Assembly (NCBI RefSeq): GCF_000429085.1
Contig: NZ_AUBE01000006.1
Coordinates: 124,001-188,000 of the forward strand
From: Streptomyces flavidovirens DSM 40150
Lineage (GTDB): Bacteria > Actinomycetota > Actinomycetes > Streptomycetales > Streptomycetaceae
Direction: 5' to 3'
Length of the DNA: 64,000 bases
The translations under genes and the position numbers were made by a program. A model generated the notes under the pieces. That model searched no databases. It saw nothing but the letters and a program-made list of their open reading frames with translations, and was not told the origin of the DNA. Below are positions 9,729 through 20,414 of the stretch, piece after piece; within the stretch, counting starts at the first letter, position 1; every line of letters begins with the position of its first letter.

Positions 9729-9920
9729 GTGGCCAACTACAACCAGTGGCGCTCGCAGGCGGACCTGGCCGCCGCGGGCGAAGACGCGGACGTGCGGGCG
9801 TGCATGGAGGAAGTACTGAAAATCGCGACACTCGACCTCGTACCGTACGAGGTGGTGTCCGTGCACCGGCGACAGTGCGGTGACCGGGATGGTTCACCGG
9901 TCGTCATGCCGCTTCGGTGA
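9729..9920 (+). other. Small open frame, possible gene remnant
   Basis: A 63-codon frame from GTG 9729, reading VANYNQWRSQADLAAAGEDAD and then MEEVLKIATLDLVPYEVV. The composition looks protein-like, but there is no ribosome-binding site and I recognise no family. It fills the 411-base space between the HTH operon promoter and the mdh terminator; nothing else is seen there. It may be a short real gene, a decayed one or chance. Confidence 0.25.
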
Positions 9921-9967
9921 CGGGGGCGCCAGGACCGAGCCCGGCCGCTCTGCCGTCACACCTGGCG

Positions 9968-10007
9968 GCGGCGCGCCCGGATGTCCGCAGACAACCGGGC
10001 GCGCCGC
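9968..10007 (-). terminator. Terminator hairpin after mdh
   Basis: Perfect 13-bp GC stem (arms 9968-9980 and 9995-10007, 14-base loop) beginning 20 bases beyond the mdh stop. There is no T-tract, as is common in Streptomyces. Confidence 0.7.
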
Positions 10008-10026
10008 ACGCCGGGAGGCGGAGACG

Positions 10027-11355
<1,329 letters not shown>

Positions 11356-12474
11356 CTATTGCTGAGTGGTGCAGCCCTTCACGCCCGACATGAGCGTCGC
11401 GCACGCCTTCGCGTCAGCGGCCTTCGTGACGGCGACCATTGGGGTGTACGCGTCCCTGTCCGCGTCGACCAGGCCGTTCTGGGCCTTCGGCTTCCCGCCC
11501 TCGCTCTCGCCCGCACCGGCCGCGGCTTCCGAGGCGATCTGCACCTGGTCACCCTCCGCCGCCTGCGTGATACGGGCCCACGCCGCCCCGCATGTCTTGC
11601 TGTACCGGACCTCGACGAAGGCGGTACCCACCGTCGCGCTGGCCGTCGTCCTGGCGAACTCGCCGCCGCAGCCCATGGTCTCGGGGTCCTCGCCCGTACA
11701 GTCGTCGCCGCCGCACTTGACGCCGGCGGGCAGCTCGGGGGCCGAAGTGGTCGGTACGGCCGTCGGCTTGCTCTTCGCCACGGGGTCCTTGTCCTTGCCG
11801 CCGAGGTCGGTCAGCAGCACGGCGGCGGCTATCACCAGCAGCGCGCCCACGACGCCCGCGAGGAACATCGTGATCTTCCTGCCCCTGCGACCGCCGTCCG
11901 GCGAACCCGAACCCGGACCCGGACCCGGACCCGGACGCGAGCCCGGACCCGGCCCTGATCCCGCCCCCGCTCCCCCGCCGGGCTGCTGCGGCGATATGAC
12001 GAAGCCCTGCGGCGCGCCCACCGGCGTACGCCCGCCCGCCCCGTTGGCCACCGCACCCGAGCCCGGACCGATGGAGTCAGCACCGGGACCCATCCCCGTC
12101 GGCCGGCCGCCCTTGGCGGGCGCCGGAGTCTGGTCGAGCTCGCCCAGCGCGGCCCGCGCCTGTGAGATCCGGATCGCTTCCATGGTCATGTCGTGACGCA
12201 TCTCGGAACGACTCCAGGCGCGCTCCGCGAGCTCCCACATGGTGGTCAGGTGGATCGTGTTCGTACCGGTCACGTCGGCCAGTGCGACGACCGCCCCCTT
12301 GGGCGCGAGCAGCCGGCCGTTCAGATAGCGCTCCCAGGACGTCTTGCTGTACCCGGTCCGGTCCGCGACCGCCGCGATGCTGAGCCCGCTGCGGTCGACG
12401 AGCCGGCGCAGTTGGCTCGCGAACTCCTTGACCTGCGGATCGAGCTCCTCCGGTAGAGCTTTCCAACGAGGCAT
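11356..12474 (-). CDS. HTH-domain membrane protein with DUF2690-like extracellular domain
   Basis: 372-aa single-pass protein combining a cytoplasmic DNA-binding domain and an outside domain. Residues ~14-70 are an Xre-type HTH (LSIAAVADRTGYSKTSWERY). Then comes a Gly/Pro repeat-rich linker (~res 115-200), a basic stop-transfer patch, a membrane helix (KITMFLAGVVGALLVIAAAV, ~res 208-227) and a domain with six cysteines (CGGDDCTGEDPETMGC, a later TCG and a final pair), matching the DUF2690 pattern seen in many Streptomyces HTH membrane proteins. Probably a membrane-tethered regulator or sensor; target unknown. The 420-base upstream space holds its promoter. Confidence 0.78.
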   Translation of the reverse strand: MPRWKALPEELDPQVKEFASQLRRLVDRSGLSIAAVADRTGYSKTSWERYLNGRLLAPKGAVVALADVTGTNTIHLTTMWELAERAWSRSEMRHDMTMEAIRISQARAALGELDQTPAPAKGGRPTGMGPGADSIGPGSGAVANGAGGRTPVGAPQGFVISPQQPGGGAGAGSGPGPGSRPGPGPGPGSGSPDGGRRGRKITMFLAGVVGALLVIAAAVLLTDLGGKDKDPVAKSKPTAVPTTSAPELPAGVKCGGDDCTGEDPETMGCGGEFARTTASATVGTAFVEVRYSKTCGAAWARITQAAEGDQVQIASEAAAGAGESEGGKPKAQNGLVDADRDAYTPMVAVTKAADAKACATLMSGVKGCTTQQ

Positions 12475-12819
12475 TGCTTCCCCCTAGTCCCCCCGTACGT
12501 GCCTGATGTGCCCCTTGCTCTCGTGTCCCCCCTGCCACGCCACCCTTCGCGGCCCGGGTCGCGGGCCACCAAGAGGGATGCGCGGAGCCAGGATGTCAGT
12601 TCCCTGAGTAGGAGCGCACGGGAGCATCCGGGAGTCCAACGCGCCCCTTGCGCGCCCCCTCCCGATTCCCCGGAACAGTGTCCCATCGAGGCGGCCCGCC
12701 GCGATCCGTAACCCCTTCTGTCGCCCAGTGATCACCCGGTGGCGGAATGGTCACCTCCGTGCCACAGGGACCCGGCACCCCTTGATCGGATTTGACGCTT
12801 CCGTGACGCTGAAAACCGT

Positions 12820-12861
12820 GACGGCGCCCGTCCTCCCTCGGGGGAGAGGACGGGCGCCGTC
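12820..12861 (-). terminator. Terminator hairpin after DUF3017 gene
   Basis: Perfect 15-bp stem (12820-12834 with 12847-12861) 34 bases past the DUF3017 stop codon. The rest of the 12475-12894 interval shows no convincing gene; it contains repeated CCGTGAC words and presumably the promoter of the gene at 11356-12474. Confidence 0.75.
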
Positions 12862-12894
12862 GTGATTCGGGCGCGCCCGGCGACCGCGCTCGCC

Positions 12895-13500
12895 CTAGCG
12901 CACCGTGAAGCGGACCGCCGACTCCAGGAGCGGGATCTCGAGCCACGGACCGGGCTGCGCCATCAGCGCGAGCAGCACGATGACGAAGCCGAGCAGGCCG
13001 TACGTCGCCATGTCGGTGAAGCGCGAGCGCACGGCCAGCATGCCGACCGACGGGATGAACCGGCGCAGCACGGCGCCGGAGATCAGGGCCAGGCCGATCA
13101 GCAGCGTGCCGAGCCGGAAGCCGATGCCGAACGCGTCGACCGCGACGAGCAGCAGCCCGAGCGCGGTGGTGCCGAGGACGACCAGGAACGGCCACTGCCT
13201 GACGGGAGCGGCGGCGTCTCCGGGGGCGGCGCGGCCACCACCCTCGGGCCGCGCGGTGTCCCGCGTGAACATCGGAAAGCGCCGCGTGGTGCGGACGGGG
13301 CCCTCCGGCCCCGGAGCGCTGACGACACCCTTGGCGGCGGGCTCGGGCTCGCCGGGCTCGCCGGACTCACCGGTCCCGGCCGTCTCACCTGTCCGGTCCG
13401 TGGCCTGTGCGTCTTCGGCGACTTGCGCGTCCTGCGTGGTCGCGTCCACGGTGACGTCCCCGGTGGTGGCCGGTTCGTCCGGAGTCGTAGCAGCACCCAT
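12895..13500 (-). CDS. DUF3017 family membrane protein
   Basis: 201-aa membrane protein of unknown function. The first ~100 residues are an acidic, disordered Ala/Glu/Pro/Thr region; the C-terminal ~100 form three hydrophobic segments (WPFLVVLGTTALGLLLVAV, FRLGTLLIGLALISGAVLRR, YGLLGFVIVLLALMA), the DUF3017 arrangement. It lies 20 bases after folD and appears to be the second gene of that operon, a pairing I recall as conserved in Streptomyces. Confidence 0.85.
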   Translation of the reverse strand: MGAATTPDEPATTGDVTVDATTQDAQVAEDAQATDRTGETAGTGESGEPGEPEPAAKGVVSAPGPEGPVRTTRRFPMFTRDTARPEGGGRAAPGDAAAPVRQWPFLVVLGTTALGLLLVAVDAFGIGFRLGTLLIGLALISGAVLRRFIPSVGMLAVRSRFTDMATYGLLGFVIVLLALMAQPGPWLEIPLLESAVRFTVR

Positions 13501-13520
13501 CGGTGGCGCTTCCTTCCCGC

Positions 13521-14399
13521 TCAGCCCGTGGCCGCGTCAGCGGCGCCGGCCGCTGCGCGCTCCGCCGCCTCGACGACGTTGACCAGTAGCTGGGCGCGGG
13601 TCATCGGGCCGACGCCGCCCGGATTGGGGGCGACCCAGCCGGCCACCTCCGCGACGCCCGGATGGACGTCGCCGACGATCTTGCCGTCCTCGTCCCGGCT
13701 GACGCCGACGTCGAGCACGGCCGCGCCCGGCTTGACGTCCTCGGGCTTGATGAGATGCGGCACACCGGCCGCAGCGATGATGATGTCCGCCTGCCTCAGG
13801 TGCGCGGACAGGTCACGCGTACCGGTGTGGCACTGCGTCACCGTCGCGTTCTCGGACTTGCGGGTCAGGACCAGCGGCATCGGACGGCCGATGGTGATGC
13901 CGCGGCCGACGACCACGACGTTCGCTCCCTTGATCTCCACGTCGTGGTGGCGCAGGAGCTGGACGATGCCGTACGGCGTGCACGGCAGCGGACCGGTCTC
14001 ACCGATCACGAGCTTGCCGAGGCTCATCGGGTGCAGGCCGTCGGCGTCCTTGTCCGGGTCCATCATGGCCAGGACGCGGTTGGTGTCGATGCCCTTGGGA
14101 AGCGGGAGTTGGACGATGTACCCCGTGCACTCCGGGTTCTCGTTGAGCTCGCGCACCACTGCCTCGATCTCCTCCTGGGAGGCGGTCGCGGGCAGTTCGC
14201 GCTGGATCGAAGCGATGCCGACCTGCGCGCAGTCGCGGTGCTTGCCCGCGACGTACCACTTGCTGCCCGGGTCGTCACCGACCAGCAGGGTGCCGAGCCC
14301 GGGGACGATGCCCTTGGACTTCAGCGCCGCCACGCGGGCGGTCAGGTCGGACTTGATCGCGGCTGCGGTGGCCTTGCCATCGAGAATCTGGGCAGTCAT
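13521..14399 (-). CDS. folD: Bifunctional methylenetetrahydrofolate dehydrogenase/cyclohydrolase
   Basis: Interconverts 5,10-methylene-, methenyl- and 10-formyl-tetrahydrofolate, supplying the formyl donor used by PurN and PurH nearby. 292 aa from ATG 14399. Signature residues: [13 protein letters not shown] (Tyr and Lys of the SxxYVxxK active site), [12 protein letters not shown], the dinucleotide motif [13 protein letters not shown] and the C-terminal [11 protein letters not shown] longer frame extends to 15161, but the added sequence runs antisense through the RDD gene and is not coding. Confidence 0.96.
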   Translation of the reverse strand: MTAQILDGKATAAAIKSDLTARVAALKSKGIVPGLGTLLVGDDPGSKWYVAGKHRDCAQVGIASIQRELPATASQEEIEAVVRELNENPECTGYIVQLPLPKGIDTNRVLAMMDPDKDADGLHPMSLGKLVIGETGPLPCTPYGIVQLLRHHDVEIKGANVVVVGRGITIGRPMPLVLTRKSENATVTQCHTGTRDLSAHLRQADIIIAAAGVPHLIKPEDVKPGAAVLDVGVSRDEDGKIVGDVHPGVAEVAGWVAPNPGGVGPMTRAQLLVNVVEAAERAAAGAADAATG

Positions 14400-14624
14400 G
14401 CCCCCATCCTCGCGGATGAACCCGCCCTGGTTCCAATCAGGCCGCCTGGCGAGGTTGCACTTGCACAACACATAGGGACGCCGACTGGACAAAGAGACGA
14501 ATGAAATACAACGATGATCGGCGCAGTGCCGCGGACAGCGGCGGGGGGCACCGCTCGTTCTTCTTGTGACGTTCCTCCGCTCGGGCCGCGACGTCCCCAG
14601 CACTTCCAACGGAGGAACACCGCC

Positions 14625-15272
14625 ATGAGTTTCGGCGACCCGAACAACCCCTACGGCCAGCAGCCGCAGCAGCCCCCGCAGGGCCAGCCCGGCTACGGCT
14701 ACCCGCAGCAGGCCCCGCAGGGCGTGCCGCCGCAGCAGGGTTACGGCTATCCCCAGCAGGGTGCCCAGCAGTCGGGCCAGCCCTACGGGGCGTACCCGCA
14801 GCAGCCGGGACAGCCCTACGGCGCGTACCCGCAGCAGCCCGGCCAGCCCTACGGCGGCACCCCGCCGTTCGCCCACTGGGGCCTGCGGTTCCTCGGCTAC
14901 CTGCTCGACATGGTCATCATCCTCGGCCCGATGTACGCCCTGATCGGCATCGGCGCGGCTATGGGTGCCGAATCGGCCGGGGCTTCGATCCTCTCGATCA
15001 TCGGGTTCCTGTACTTCATCGGCATGCTCATCTTCCAGCTCTACAAGGAAGGCACCACCGGTCAGTCGATCGGCAAGCGCGCCATGGGCATCAGCCTGCT
15101 GCGCGAGGCCGACGGCCGTCCGCTCGGGTTCGGCATGGCCTTCGTCCGCAAGCTGGCCCACTTCCTGGACAGTCTCGCCTGCTACATCGGCTGGCTGTGG
15201 CCGCTGTGGGACGAGAAGAAGCAGACGTTCGCGGACAAGGTGTGCTCCTCGGTGGTCGTCAAAATCAAGTGA
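14625..15272 (+). CDS. RDD-family membrane protein with Gln/Pro/Gly-rich N-terminus
   Basis: 215 aa; the ATG at 14625 follows GGAGGA by 8 bases. The first ~80 residues are a Pro/Gln/Gly/Tyr repeat region ([11 protein letters not shown] repeated). The RDD domain begins about residue 83 ([20 protein letters not shown], with the RDD-type Arg/Asp positions), has three hydrophobic helices and includes [15 protein letters not shown]. Role unknown; RDD proteins are implicated in ion or small-molecule transport. Divergent from folD and ended by a shared bidirectional terminator. Confidence 0.88.
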   Translation: MSFGDPNNPYGQQPQQPPQGQPGYGYPQQAPQGVPPQQGYGYPQQGAQQSGQPYGAYPQQPGQPYGAYPQQPGQPYGGTPPFAHWGLRFLGYLLDMVIILGPMYALIGIGAAMGAESAGASILSIIGFLYFIGMLIFQLYKEGTTGQSIGKRAMGISLLREADGRPLGFGMAFVRKLAHFLDSLACYIGWLWPLWDEKKQTFADKVCSSVVVKIK

Positions 15273-15310
15273 CGACCAGCCAAGTAACCACCTGACGTCG
15301 GTCGGGTCCC

Positions 15311-15351
15311 CGCGAAGGCCGCGCCCCTGGAAGAGGGGCGCGGCCTTCGCG
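15311..15351. terminator. Bidirectional terminator between RDD gene and purH
   Basis: Perfect 18-bp stem (15311-15328 with 15334-15351, 5-base loop) in the space between two convergent genes. It serves both the RDD gene (+) and purH (-). Confidence 0.88.
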
Positions 15352-15377
15352 TTGGTGCGGCCTTCGTGCGTACCGCG

Positions 15378-16940
15378 TCAGTGGAAGAAGTGGCGCGTGC
15401 CCGTGAAGTACATCGTCGCGCCGGCCTTCTTCGCGGCCTCGACGACCTGCTCGTCGCGGACCGAACCGCCGGGCTGGACCACGGCCTTGACGCCCGCGTT
15501 CAGAAGGATCTCCAGACCGTCCGGGAACGGGAAGAACGCGTCGGAGGCGGCGTACGCGCCCTGCGCCCGCTCCTCGCCCGCGCGCTCCACCGCGAGCTTC
15601 GCGGAGTCGACGCGGTTGACCTGTCCCATGCCGACGCCGACCGACGCGCCGCCCTTGGCGAGCAGGATCGCGTTGGACTTCACGGCGCGGCAGGCGCGCC
15701 AGGCGAAGGCCAGCTCGGCCAGTTCACTCCCCGAGAGCGCCTCACCACTCGCGAGCGTCCACGTCGACGGGTCGTCGCCCTCGGCCTGGAGCCGGTCGGT
15801 GACCTGAAGCAGCGCGCCGCCGTCGATCGCCTTGACCTCCACCACATCCGACGGGGCGTCGGGGCAGACCAGCACGCGGATGTTCTTCTTACGGGCCAGC
15901 ACCTCGACGGCGCCGTCCTCGTAGCCCGGAGCGACGATGACCTCGGTGAAGATCTCGGCGACCTGCTCGGCCATCTCCACGGACACCGGCCGATTGACGG
16001 CGATCACACCACCGAACGCGGACAGCGGGTCACACGCATGAGCCTTGCGGTGCGCCTCCGCGACGTCCGTGCCGACGGCGATGCCGCACGGGTTGGCGTG
16101 TTTGATGATCGCGACACACGGCTCGGTCTGGTCGTACGCGGCGCGCCGCGCGGCCTCCGTGTCCGTGAAGTTGTTGTACGACATCTCCTTGCCGTGCAGC
16201 TGCTGCGCCTCGGCGAGGCCGCCCGTACCGGAGGTGTAAAGAGCGGCCGGCTGGTGCGGGTTCTCGCCGTACCGCAGCACGTTCTTGCGCGCGTACGTCG
16301 AGCCGAGGAAGTCCGGGAAGCCGCTGTCGTCGGCCGCGGCGTAATCATCAGCGAACCAGGACGCCACAGCGACGTCGTACGCCGCCGTGTGCTGGAACGC
16401 CTCGGCCGCGAGCCGCTTGCGGGTCGTCAGGTCGAAACCGCCGCCCTTGACCGCGTCGAGGACATCGGCGTACCGCTCGGGGCTGGTGACAACCGCCACA
16501 GAGGGGTGGTTCTTGGCGGCGGCGCGGACCATCGAGGGGCCGCCGATGTCGATCTGCTCGACGCACTCGTCCGCAGTCGCGCCCGAGGCGACGGTCTCCT
16601 TGAACGGGTACAGATTGACGACCACGAGGTCGAAGGGCTCGACGCCCAGCTCCTCCAGCTGCGCGCGGTGCGCGTCGAGCCGCAGGTCGGCGAGGATGCC
16701 GGCGTGTACGCGCGGGTGCAGCGTCTTGACCCGGCCGTCGAGGCACTCGGGGAAGCCGGTGAGCTCCTCGACCTTGGTGACCGGGACGCCGGCCGCGGCG
16801 ATCTTCCCGGCGGTGGAGCCGGTGGAGACCAGGGTGACGCCCGCCTCGTGCAGGCCGCGGGCCAGCTCCTCAAGGCCCGTCTTGTCGTAGACGCTGACCA
16901 ACGCGCGGCGGATGGGCCGCTTCGTACCTTCGGCGGTCAC
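15378..16940 (-). CDS. purH: Bifunctional AICAR formyltransferase / IMP cyclohydrolase
   Basis: Last two steps of de novo IMP synthesis. 520 aa, the expected length. The N-terminal IMP cyclohydrolase domain starts [20 protein letters not shown] and has [14 protein letters not shown]; the C-terminal formyltransferase domain has the catalytic IKHANPCG and [13 protein letters not shown]. The start is GTG 16940, overlapping the TGA of purN (GTGA), so the two are translationally coupled. Confidence 0.97.
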   Translation of the reverse strand: MTAEGTKRPIRRALVSVYDKTGLEELARGLHEAGVTLVSTGSTAGKIAAAGVPVTKVEELTGFPECLDGRVKTLHPRVHAGILADLRLDAHRAQLEELGVEPFDLVVVNLYPFKETVASGATADECVEQIDIGGPSMVRAAAKNHPSVAVVTSPERYADVLDAVKGGGFDLTTRKRLAAEAFQHTAAYDVAVASWFADDYAAADDSGFPDFLGSTYARKNVLRYGENPHQPAALYTSGTGGLAEAQQLHGKEMSYNNFTDTEAARRAAYDQTEPCVAIIKHANPCGIAVGTDVAEAHRKAHACDPLSAFGGVIAVNRPVSVEMAEQVAEIFTEVIVAPGYEDGAVEVLARKKNIRVLVCPDAPSDVVEVKAIDGGALLQVTDRLQAEGDDPSTWTLASGEALSGSELAELAFAWRACRAVKSNAILLAKGGASVGVGMGQVNRVDSAKLAVERAGEERAQGAYAASDAFFPFPDGLEILLNAGVKAVVQPGGSVRDEQVVEAAKKAGATMYFTGTRHFFH

Positions 16941-17584
16941 TGGATAACTACCTTTCGTCCCTCAATGTGAAAGCCGTTACGGGCCAGACGCCCCACGACA
17001 TCGACGAGCAGCCGTCGCTCGACTTCCTTGATGCGCTCATGAAGAGCGGCTTCGTCGTCCCCGTCCCGGATCTCGACCACGCCCTGCGCGATGATCGGGC
17101 CGGTGTCGACACCGTCGTCGACGAAGTGGACCGTGCATCCGGTGACCTTCGCGCCGTACGCGAGTGCGTCGCGTACGCCGTGGGCGCCGGGAAAGCTGGG
17201 CAGCAGGGCGGGGTGGGTGTTCACGAACCGGCCGCCGAAGCGCGCGAGGAATTCCTTCCCCACGATCTTCATGAAGCCGGCCGAGACGACCAGATCGGGC
17301 TCGTACGCCGCCGTTGCCTCGGCCAGGGCCAGGTCCCATTCCTCGCGCGACGCGTAGTCCTTCACGCGGCGGACGAAGCTCGGCAGCCCGGCGCGCTCGG
17401 CACGCTCAAGACCCGCGATCCCGTCCCGGTCCGCGCCGACGGCCACGATCTGCGCGCCGTACGCCGCCGGGTCGTCGCCGATGGCGTCGAGCAGGGCCTG
17501 GAGGTTCGTACCGGAACCGGAAACCAGCACGACGAGGCGGGCGGGAGTGCCGGGAGGGCGGGAGGAAGGGGGCGGGGAGGCCAC
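16937..17584 (-). CDS. purN: Phosphoribosylglycinamide formyltransferase
   Basis: Transfers the formyl group of 10-formyl-THF to GAR in purine synthesis. 215 aa from GTG 17584; a longer open frame to 17800 has no family similarity. Motifs: [18 protein letters not shown] (phosphate loop), [16 protein letters not shown] with the catalytic histidine, and [13 protein letters not shown] with the catalytic aspartate. First gene of the purN-purH operon; folD, which makes its cofactor, lies 2.5 kb away. Confidence 0.95.
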   Translation of the reverse strand: MASPPPSSRPPGTPARLVVLVSGSGTNLQALLDAIGDDPAAYGAQIVAVGADRDGIAGLERAERAGLPSFVRRVKDYASREEWDLALAEATAAYEPDLVVSAGFMKIVGKEFLARFGGRFVNTHPALLPSFPGAHGVRDALAYGAKVTGCTVHFVDDGVDTGPIIAQGVVEIRDGDDEAALHERIKEVERRLLVDVVGRLARNGFHIEGRKVVIQ

Positions 17585-17843
17585 GGCGGGTCTCTTTCTC
17601 GCGTGCGGTTTGTGTGGTCGTACGAACGAATCGCGCCCCCTGATACGGGGAACTCTACGAAGAAGCCAACCGTCGGCAACGATACCGGCACACCGAGCGG
17701 CCCCCACGGGACGGGTGCGTGGCCGGGAGGTAGCGTCAGGGGACAGGTTCGTTCTGCGAACTGGGACAATCCGTCTCCGGACGGGAACAGATCGACACAC
17801 AAGACCCTCTGTGCACCGGGTCTGAGGGGAAGACGTTCACCAG

Positions 17844-18635
17844 ATGACGGACCGACGCCGCCGCGCGGCTCTCCGCCTGCCGCTTTCCGCGACGCATGCC
17901 GGACAGCGGGGTTCTCAGTTTCTGCTGCGGGAACGCCAGTCCTCGTCGACCCCGCCTCCGTCGCCGCAGGGCGACGACAATCCCTTCGCGCCGCCGCCCG
18001 AGGGGCGGCCGGACCAGCCCTGGCAGCCGCGCAAGCCGGCGAACGGGGGCGGCCAGGACGACGGCCAGGACCAGCACGACGATCAGCCGTCCTCTCCGGG
18101 AGGGTGGAGCCCCCGCCAGCCGGGCCGCCAGAGCGGCGGATTCGGGAGGCCCGGGCGTCAGGGCGGACCCGAGGGCCAGGGAGGCGGCAGCGGCCCGGCA
18201 CTGCGCTGGGACCCGACGGACCCGGCGCAGCGGCGGGCGCGTTACGCGCTGCTGTCCGGCATGTGGGCCTTCTTCTTCGCGCTGTTCGACCTCCCCGAGG
18301 TGGCGCTGCTGCTGGGTGCACTGGCGCTGTACTGGGGCATCAGCTCACTGCGCGCGAAGCCCCGCCAGGACGCCACAACGGGCACGTCCGCCGCACCGAA
18401 CACGGGCGCACCCGCGCCGACGGCCGCCAGCACCAGGCCGCAGACGACGGCGGCGGTGAGCGGCCTGGTCACGGCGGCGCTCGCGCTGACGATCGTGGCG
18501 ACGACGTTCACGGTGCAGCTTGTCTACCGCGACTACTACACGTGCGTGCAGGACTCCCTGACCCAGTCCGCGCAGGTGTCCTGCAACGACCTGCTTCCGA
18601 AGCCCCTGCGCCCGGTCTTCGGCGTAAAGGAGTAG
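17844..18635 (+). CDS. Integral membrane protein, disordered N-terminus
   Basis: 263 aa from ATG 17844 if that start is correct; the first ~30 residues are atypical and a later start is possible. Residues ~35-130 are Pro/Gly/Gln-rich and disordered. Then come a two-helix hydrophobic region (YALLSGMWAFFFALFDLPEV, ALLLGALALYWGISSLRAK), an Ala/Thr/Pro linker, a third helix (VSGLVTAALALTIVATTFTV) and a short outside tail with two Cys (YTCVQD, VSCNDL) that may form a disulphide. Function unknown. Divergent from purN-purH. Confidence 0.8.
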   Translation: MTDRRRRAALRLPLSATHAGQRGSQFLLRERQSSSTPPPSPQGDDNPFAPPPEGRPDQPWQPRKPANGGGQDDGQDQHDDQPSSPGGWSPRQPGRQSGGFGRPGRQGGPEGQGGGSGPALRWDPTDPAQRRARYALLSGMWAFFFALFDLPEVALLLGALALYWGISSLRAKPRQDATTGTSAAPNTGAPAPTAASTRPQTTAAVSGLVTAALALTIVATTFTVQLVYRDYYTCVQDSLTQSAQVSCNDLLPKPLRPVFGVKE

Positions 18636-18660
18636 CCACCGCCTCGCCGCCCGCCGGGAG

Positions 18661-20298
18661 CTAGCGCGGCTCCTCCGGGGCGGCAGGGCCATCACCGACC
18701 GCAGCAGTGGAAGCCTGCGGGCACGACTCCGGCGGCACCACGGTCTCCGAGGGCCTCACCTCGCGGGCCCCGCTGTCGTGCCAGTCCACACCGACGGTGG
18801 CGGCGGGATCCCCGATGGGCAGGAAATCGGCTTCGCTGTCGTACGGCCCGGAAACGTCGTCTCCCACGGCACCGCGCCCGCCGGGACGCCACCACGCCGC
18901 GCCATCCACCGGACCGGGGCTGGCGGCCACCTCACCACCGCCGTTCCCACCCCGCCCGAGCCGCCACCTCCCGCGCTCCGCACCACCACCGCCCCCTCCC
19001 TCCGCGCCCCGCGTCGACCACCGACGGGGAGTACGGTCGCGCAACCGCCACGCGCGCAGGGTGAGGGCGGCCGGGACGCCCACCGCCGCGGTCCACACCG
19101 CCGCCGCCGCGCCCGTACGCCACCACACCGGCCCGAACTCCGACAGCGCCCCCACCCCCAGCGGCCCCCCGGCCAGCGCGGCCAGTACCGCCATCGCCAT
19201 CGCGGACCCCACTGCGGCGAGCGCCGCCGTGACGGCCGTTTCCCGGAGCGACCAGGCTTCCTCGCGCAGGGCGAACGGCGGCGCGGCCGTGCGTACCGTG
19301 AACCACGCCACCACCACCGCCGCCACGACCGGCACAGCCGGCGTCGCCCAGTGGACCGGCAGAGCGCCCTCCCCGACCGGCAGCGCCGCGACCAGCGGGA
19401 AGTGCGGCAGCGCCGGTGTCCCCACGACACCCAGCGGCGCGGCGGTCGCGCCCGCACCGAGGGCGAATCCGGGGCCCAGCCCATACGCGGCGCCCCACAC
19501 AGCGGCGTTCGGCGCGAACGCCAAAACCAGCAGCACTACGGCGAGCCGCCCCGGCCAGTCCCCCGCGAGCTGGAACAACGCCCCGTACGCCGCTCCCGCG
19601 TGCCAGACCAGCGACGCCAGCGCGAGTACCGCGCCGCCGCCGACCAGCGCCACGACACCTGCCCCGGCGGCCCGGAGCGCGACCCGGAACCGGGGGCGCA
19701 CAGCGGCCTCCCGCACACCCCGCGGCACCCACCCCAGCAGCGACCCACGCGGCCGGCCGTCAGCCGTCCACACGCCTGCGGCGGCGCCCGCCGCCGCGAC
19801 GAGGGGCACATGGAGCGCCGAGCTGACGGCGCTCGCGGGAAGCGGCCCCCCGTAGGCGTACAAGAACGCGGCGGCGCCGACGGCCACATACCCACCGACG
19901 ACACCGAAGAAGGCACCCCCCACAGAAGACACCACCCCCTCCTCCCCCTCCTCATCCCCATCCATCGCATGCCGTGCGGCCCGGTGGGTGAGCCACACCG
20001 GCAGCGCGACGAGCAGCATCGGAGTCAGCCCCACGGGCGCGGGAACACCGGAGAGCGTGTCGTACCGGACGAGATCGGCCCCGTGGGCGAGCAGCCACAG
20101 CCCGGCGGCGACGCGCAGCGCCTCGCCGGGTCCGCTGTCGGGGTACGGCGAACTGATCCACAGCACCATCACGAGGACGGCGAGCGAGCCGAGTCCGAGC
20201 CCCGCAGCGATCACACCCCGTACGAAGCAGGCGGCCTGCGCCGAGGAGCGGCTCTGCGCGGATGGCAACCACGTACCGCGATGGGTCACTTGAGTCAC
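18661..20298 (-). CDS. DUF6350 family multipass membrane protein
   Basis: 545 aa from GTG 20298. Many hydrophobic helices (about 10) fill residues ~25-420, including [20 protein letters not shown] and the conserved stretch [10 protein letters not shown]; the last ~120 residues are a Gly/Arg/Pro-rich cytoplasmic tail ending in an acidic segment. This matches the actinobacterial DUF6350 (sometimes called cell-division protein PerM) family that neighbours purN in many Streptomyces. Molecular function unknown. Alternative start GTG 20289. It converges tightly on the gene at 17844-18635 (25-base gap). Confidence 0.85.
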   Translation of the reverse strand: MTQVTHRGTWLPSAQSRSSAQAACFVRGVIAAGLGLGSLAVLVMVLWISSPYPDSGPGEALRVAAGLWLLAHGADLVRYDTLSGVPAPVGLTPMLLVALPVWLTHRAARHAMDGDEEGEEGVVSSVGGAFFGVVGGYVAVGAAAFLYAYGGPLPASAVSSALHVPLVAAAGAAAGVWTADGRPRGSLLGWVPRGVREAAVRPRFRVALRAAGAGVVALVGGGAVLALASLVWHAGAAYGALFQLAGDWPGRLAVVLLVLAFAPNAAVWGAAYGLGPGFALGAGATAAPLGVVGTPALPHFPLVAALPVGEGALPVHWATPAVPVVAAVVVAWFTVRTAAPPFALREEAWSLRETAVTAALAAVGSAMAMAVLAALAGGPLGVGALSEFGPVWWRTGAAAAVWTAAVGVPAALTLRAWRLRDRTPRRWSTRGAEGGGGGGAERGRWRLGRGGNGGGEVAASPGPVDGAAWWRPGGRGAVGDDVSGPYDSEADFLPIGDPAATVGVDWHDSGAREVRPSETVVPPESCPQASTAAVGDGPAAPEEPR

Positions 20299-20414
20299 CC
20301 GGCCATGCTGCCAACGACACGCGCTTAATCCATGTAACGGGAGAATGACTGACGTGTCGCTCAATATACGTTTATGTACTTTTTTGCCCGGTGTAGCGCT
20401 GCGGGGGGACTTTC

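Noticed and set aside
9712-9897. 61-codon minus frame overlapping the small plus-strand frame
   Set aside because: Arg/Pro-rich composition typical of a shadow frame; no ribosome-binding site or family.
11918-11960. CCCGGA repeats in the HTH/DUF2690 gene considered as a separate repeat element
   Set aside because: Simple codon-level Gly-Pro linker repeats, common in Streptomyces membrane proteins; nothing beyond low complexity.
13010-13030. ATGTCGGTG inside the DUF3017 gene considered as a PafBC-type site
   Set aside because: Coding location and no -10 at N8.
13521-15161. A 546-codon minus frame extending folD upstream through the RDD gene
   Set aside because: The extra ~250 codons are antisense to a well-supported plus-strand gene. 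FolD similarity begins at the ATG at 14399.
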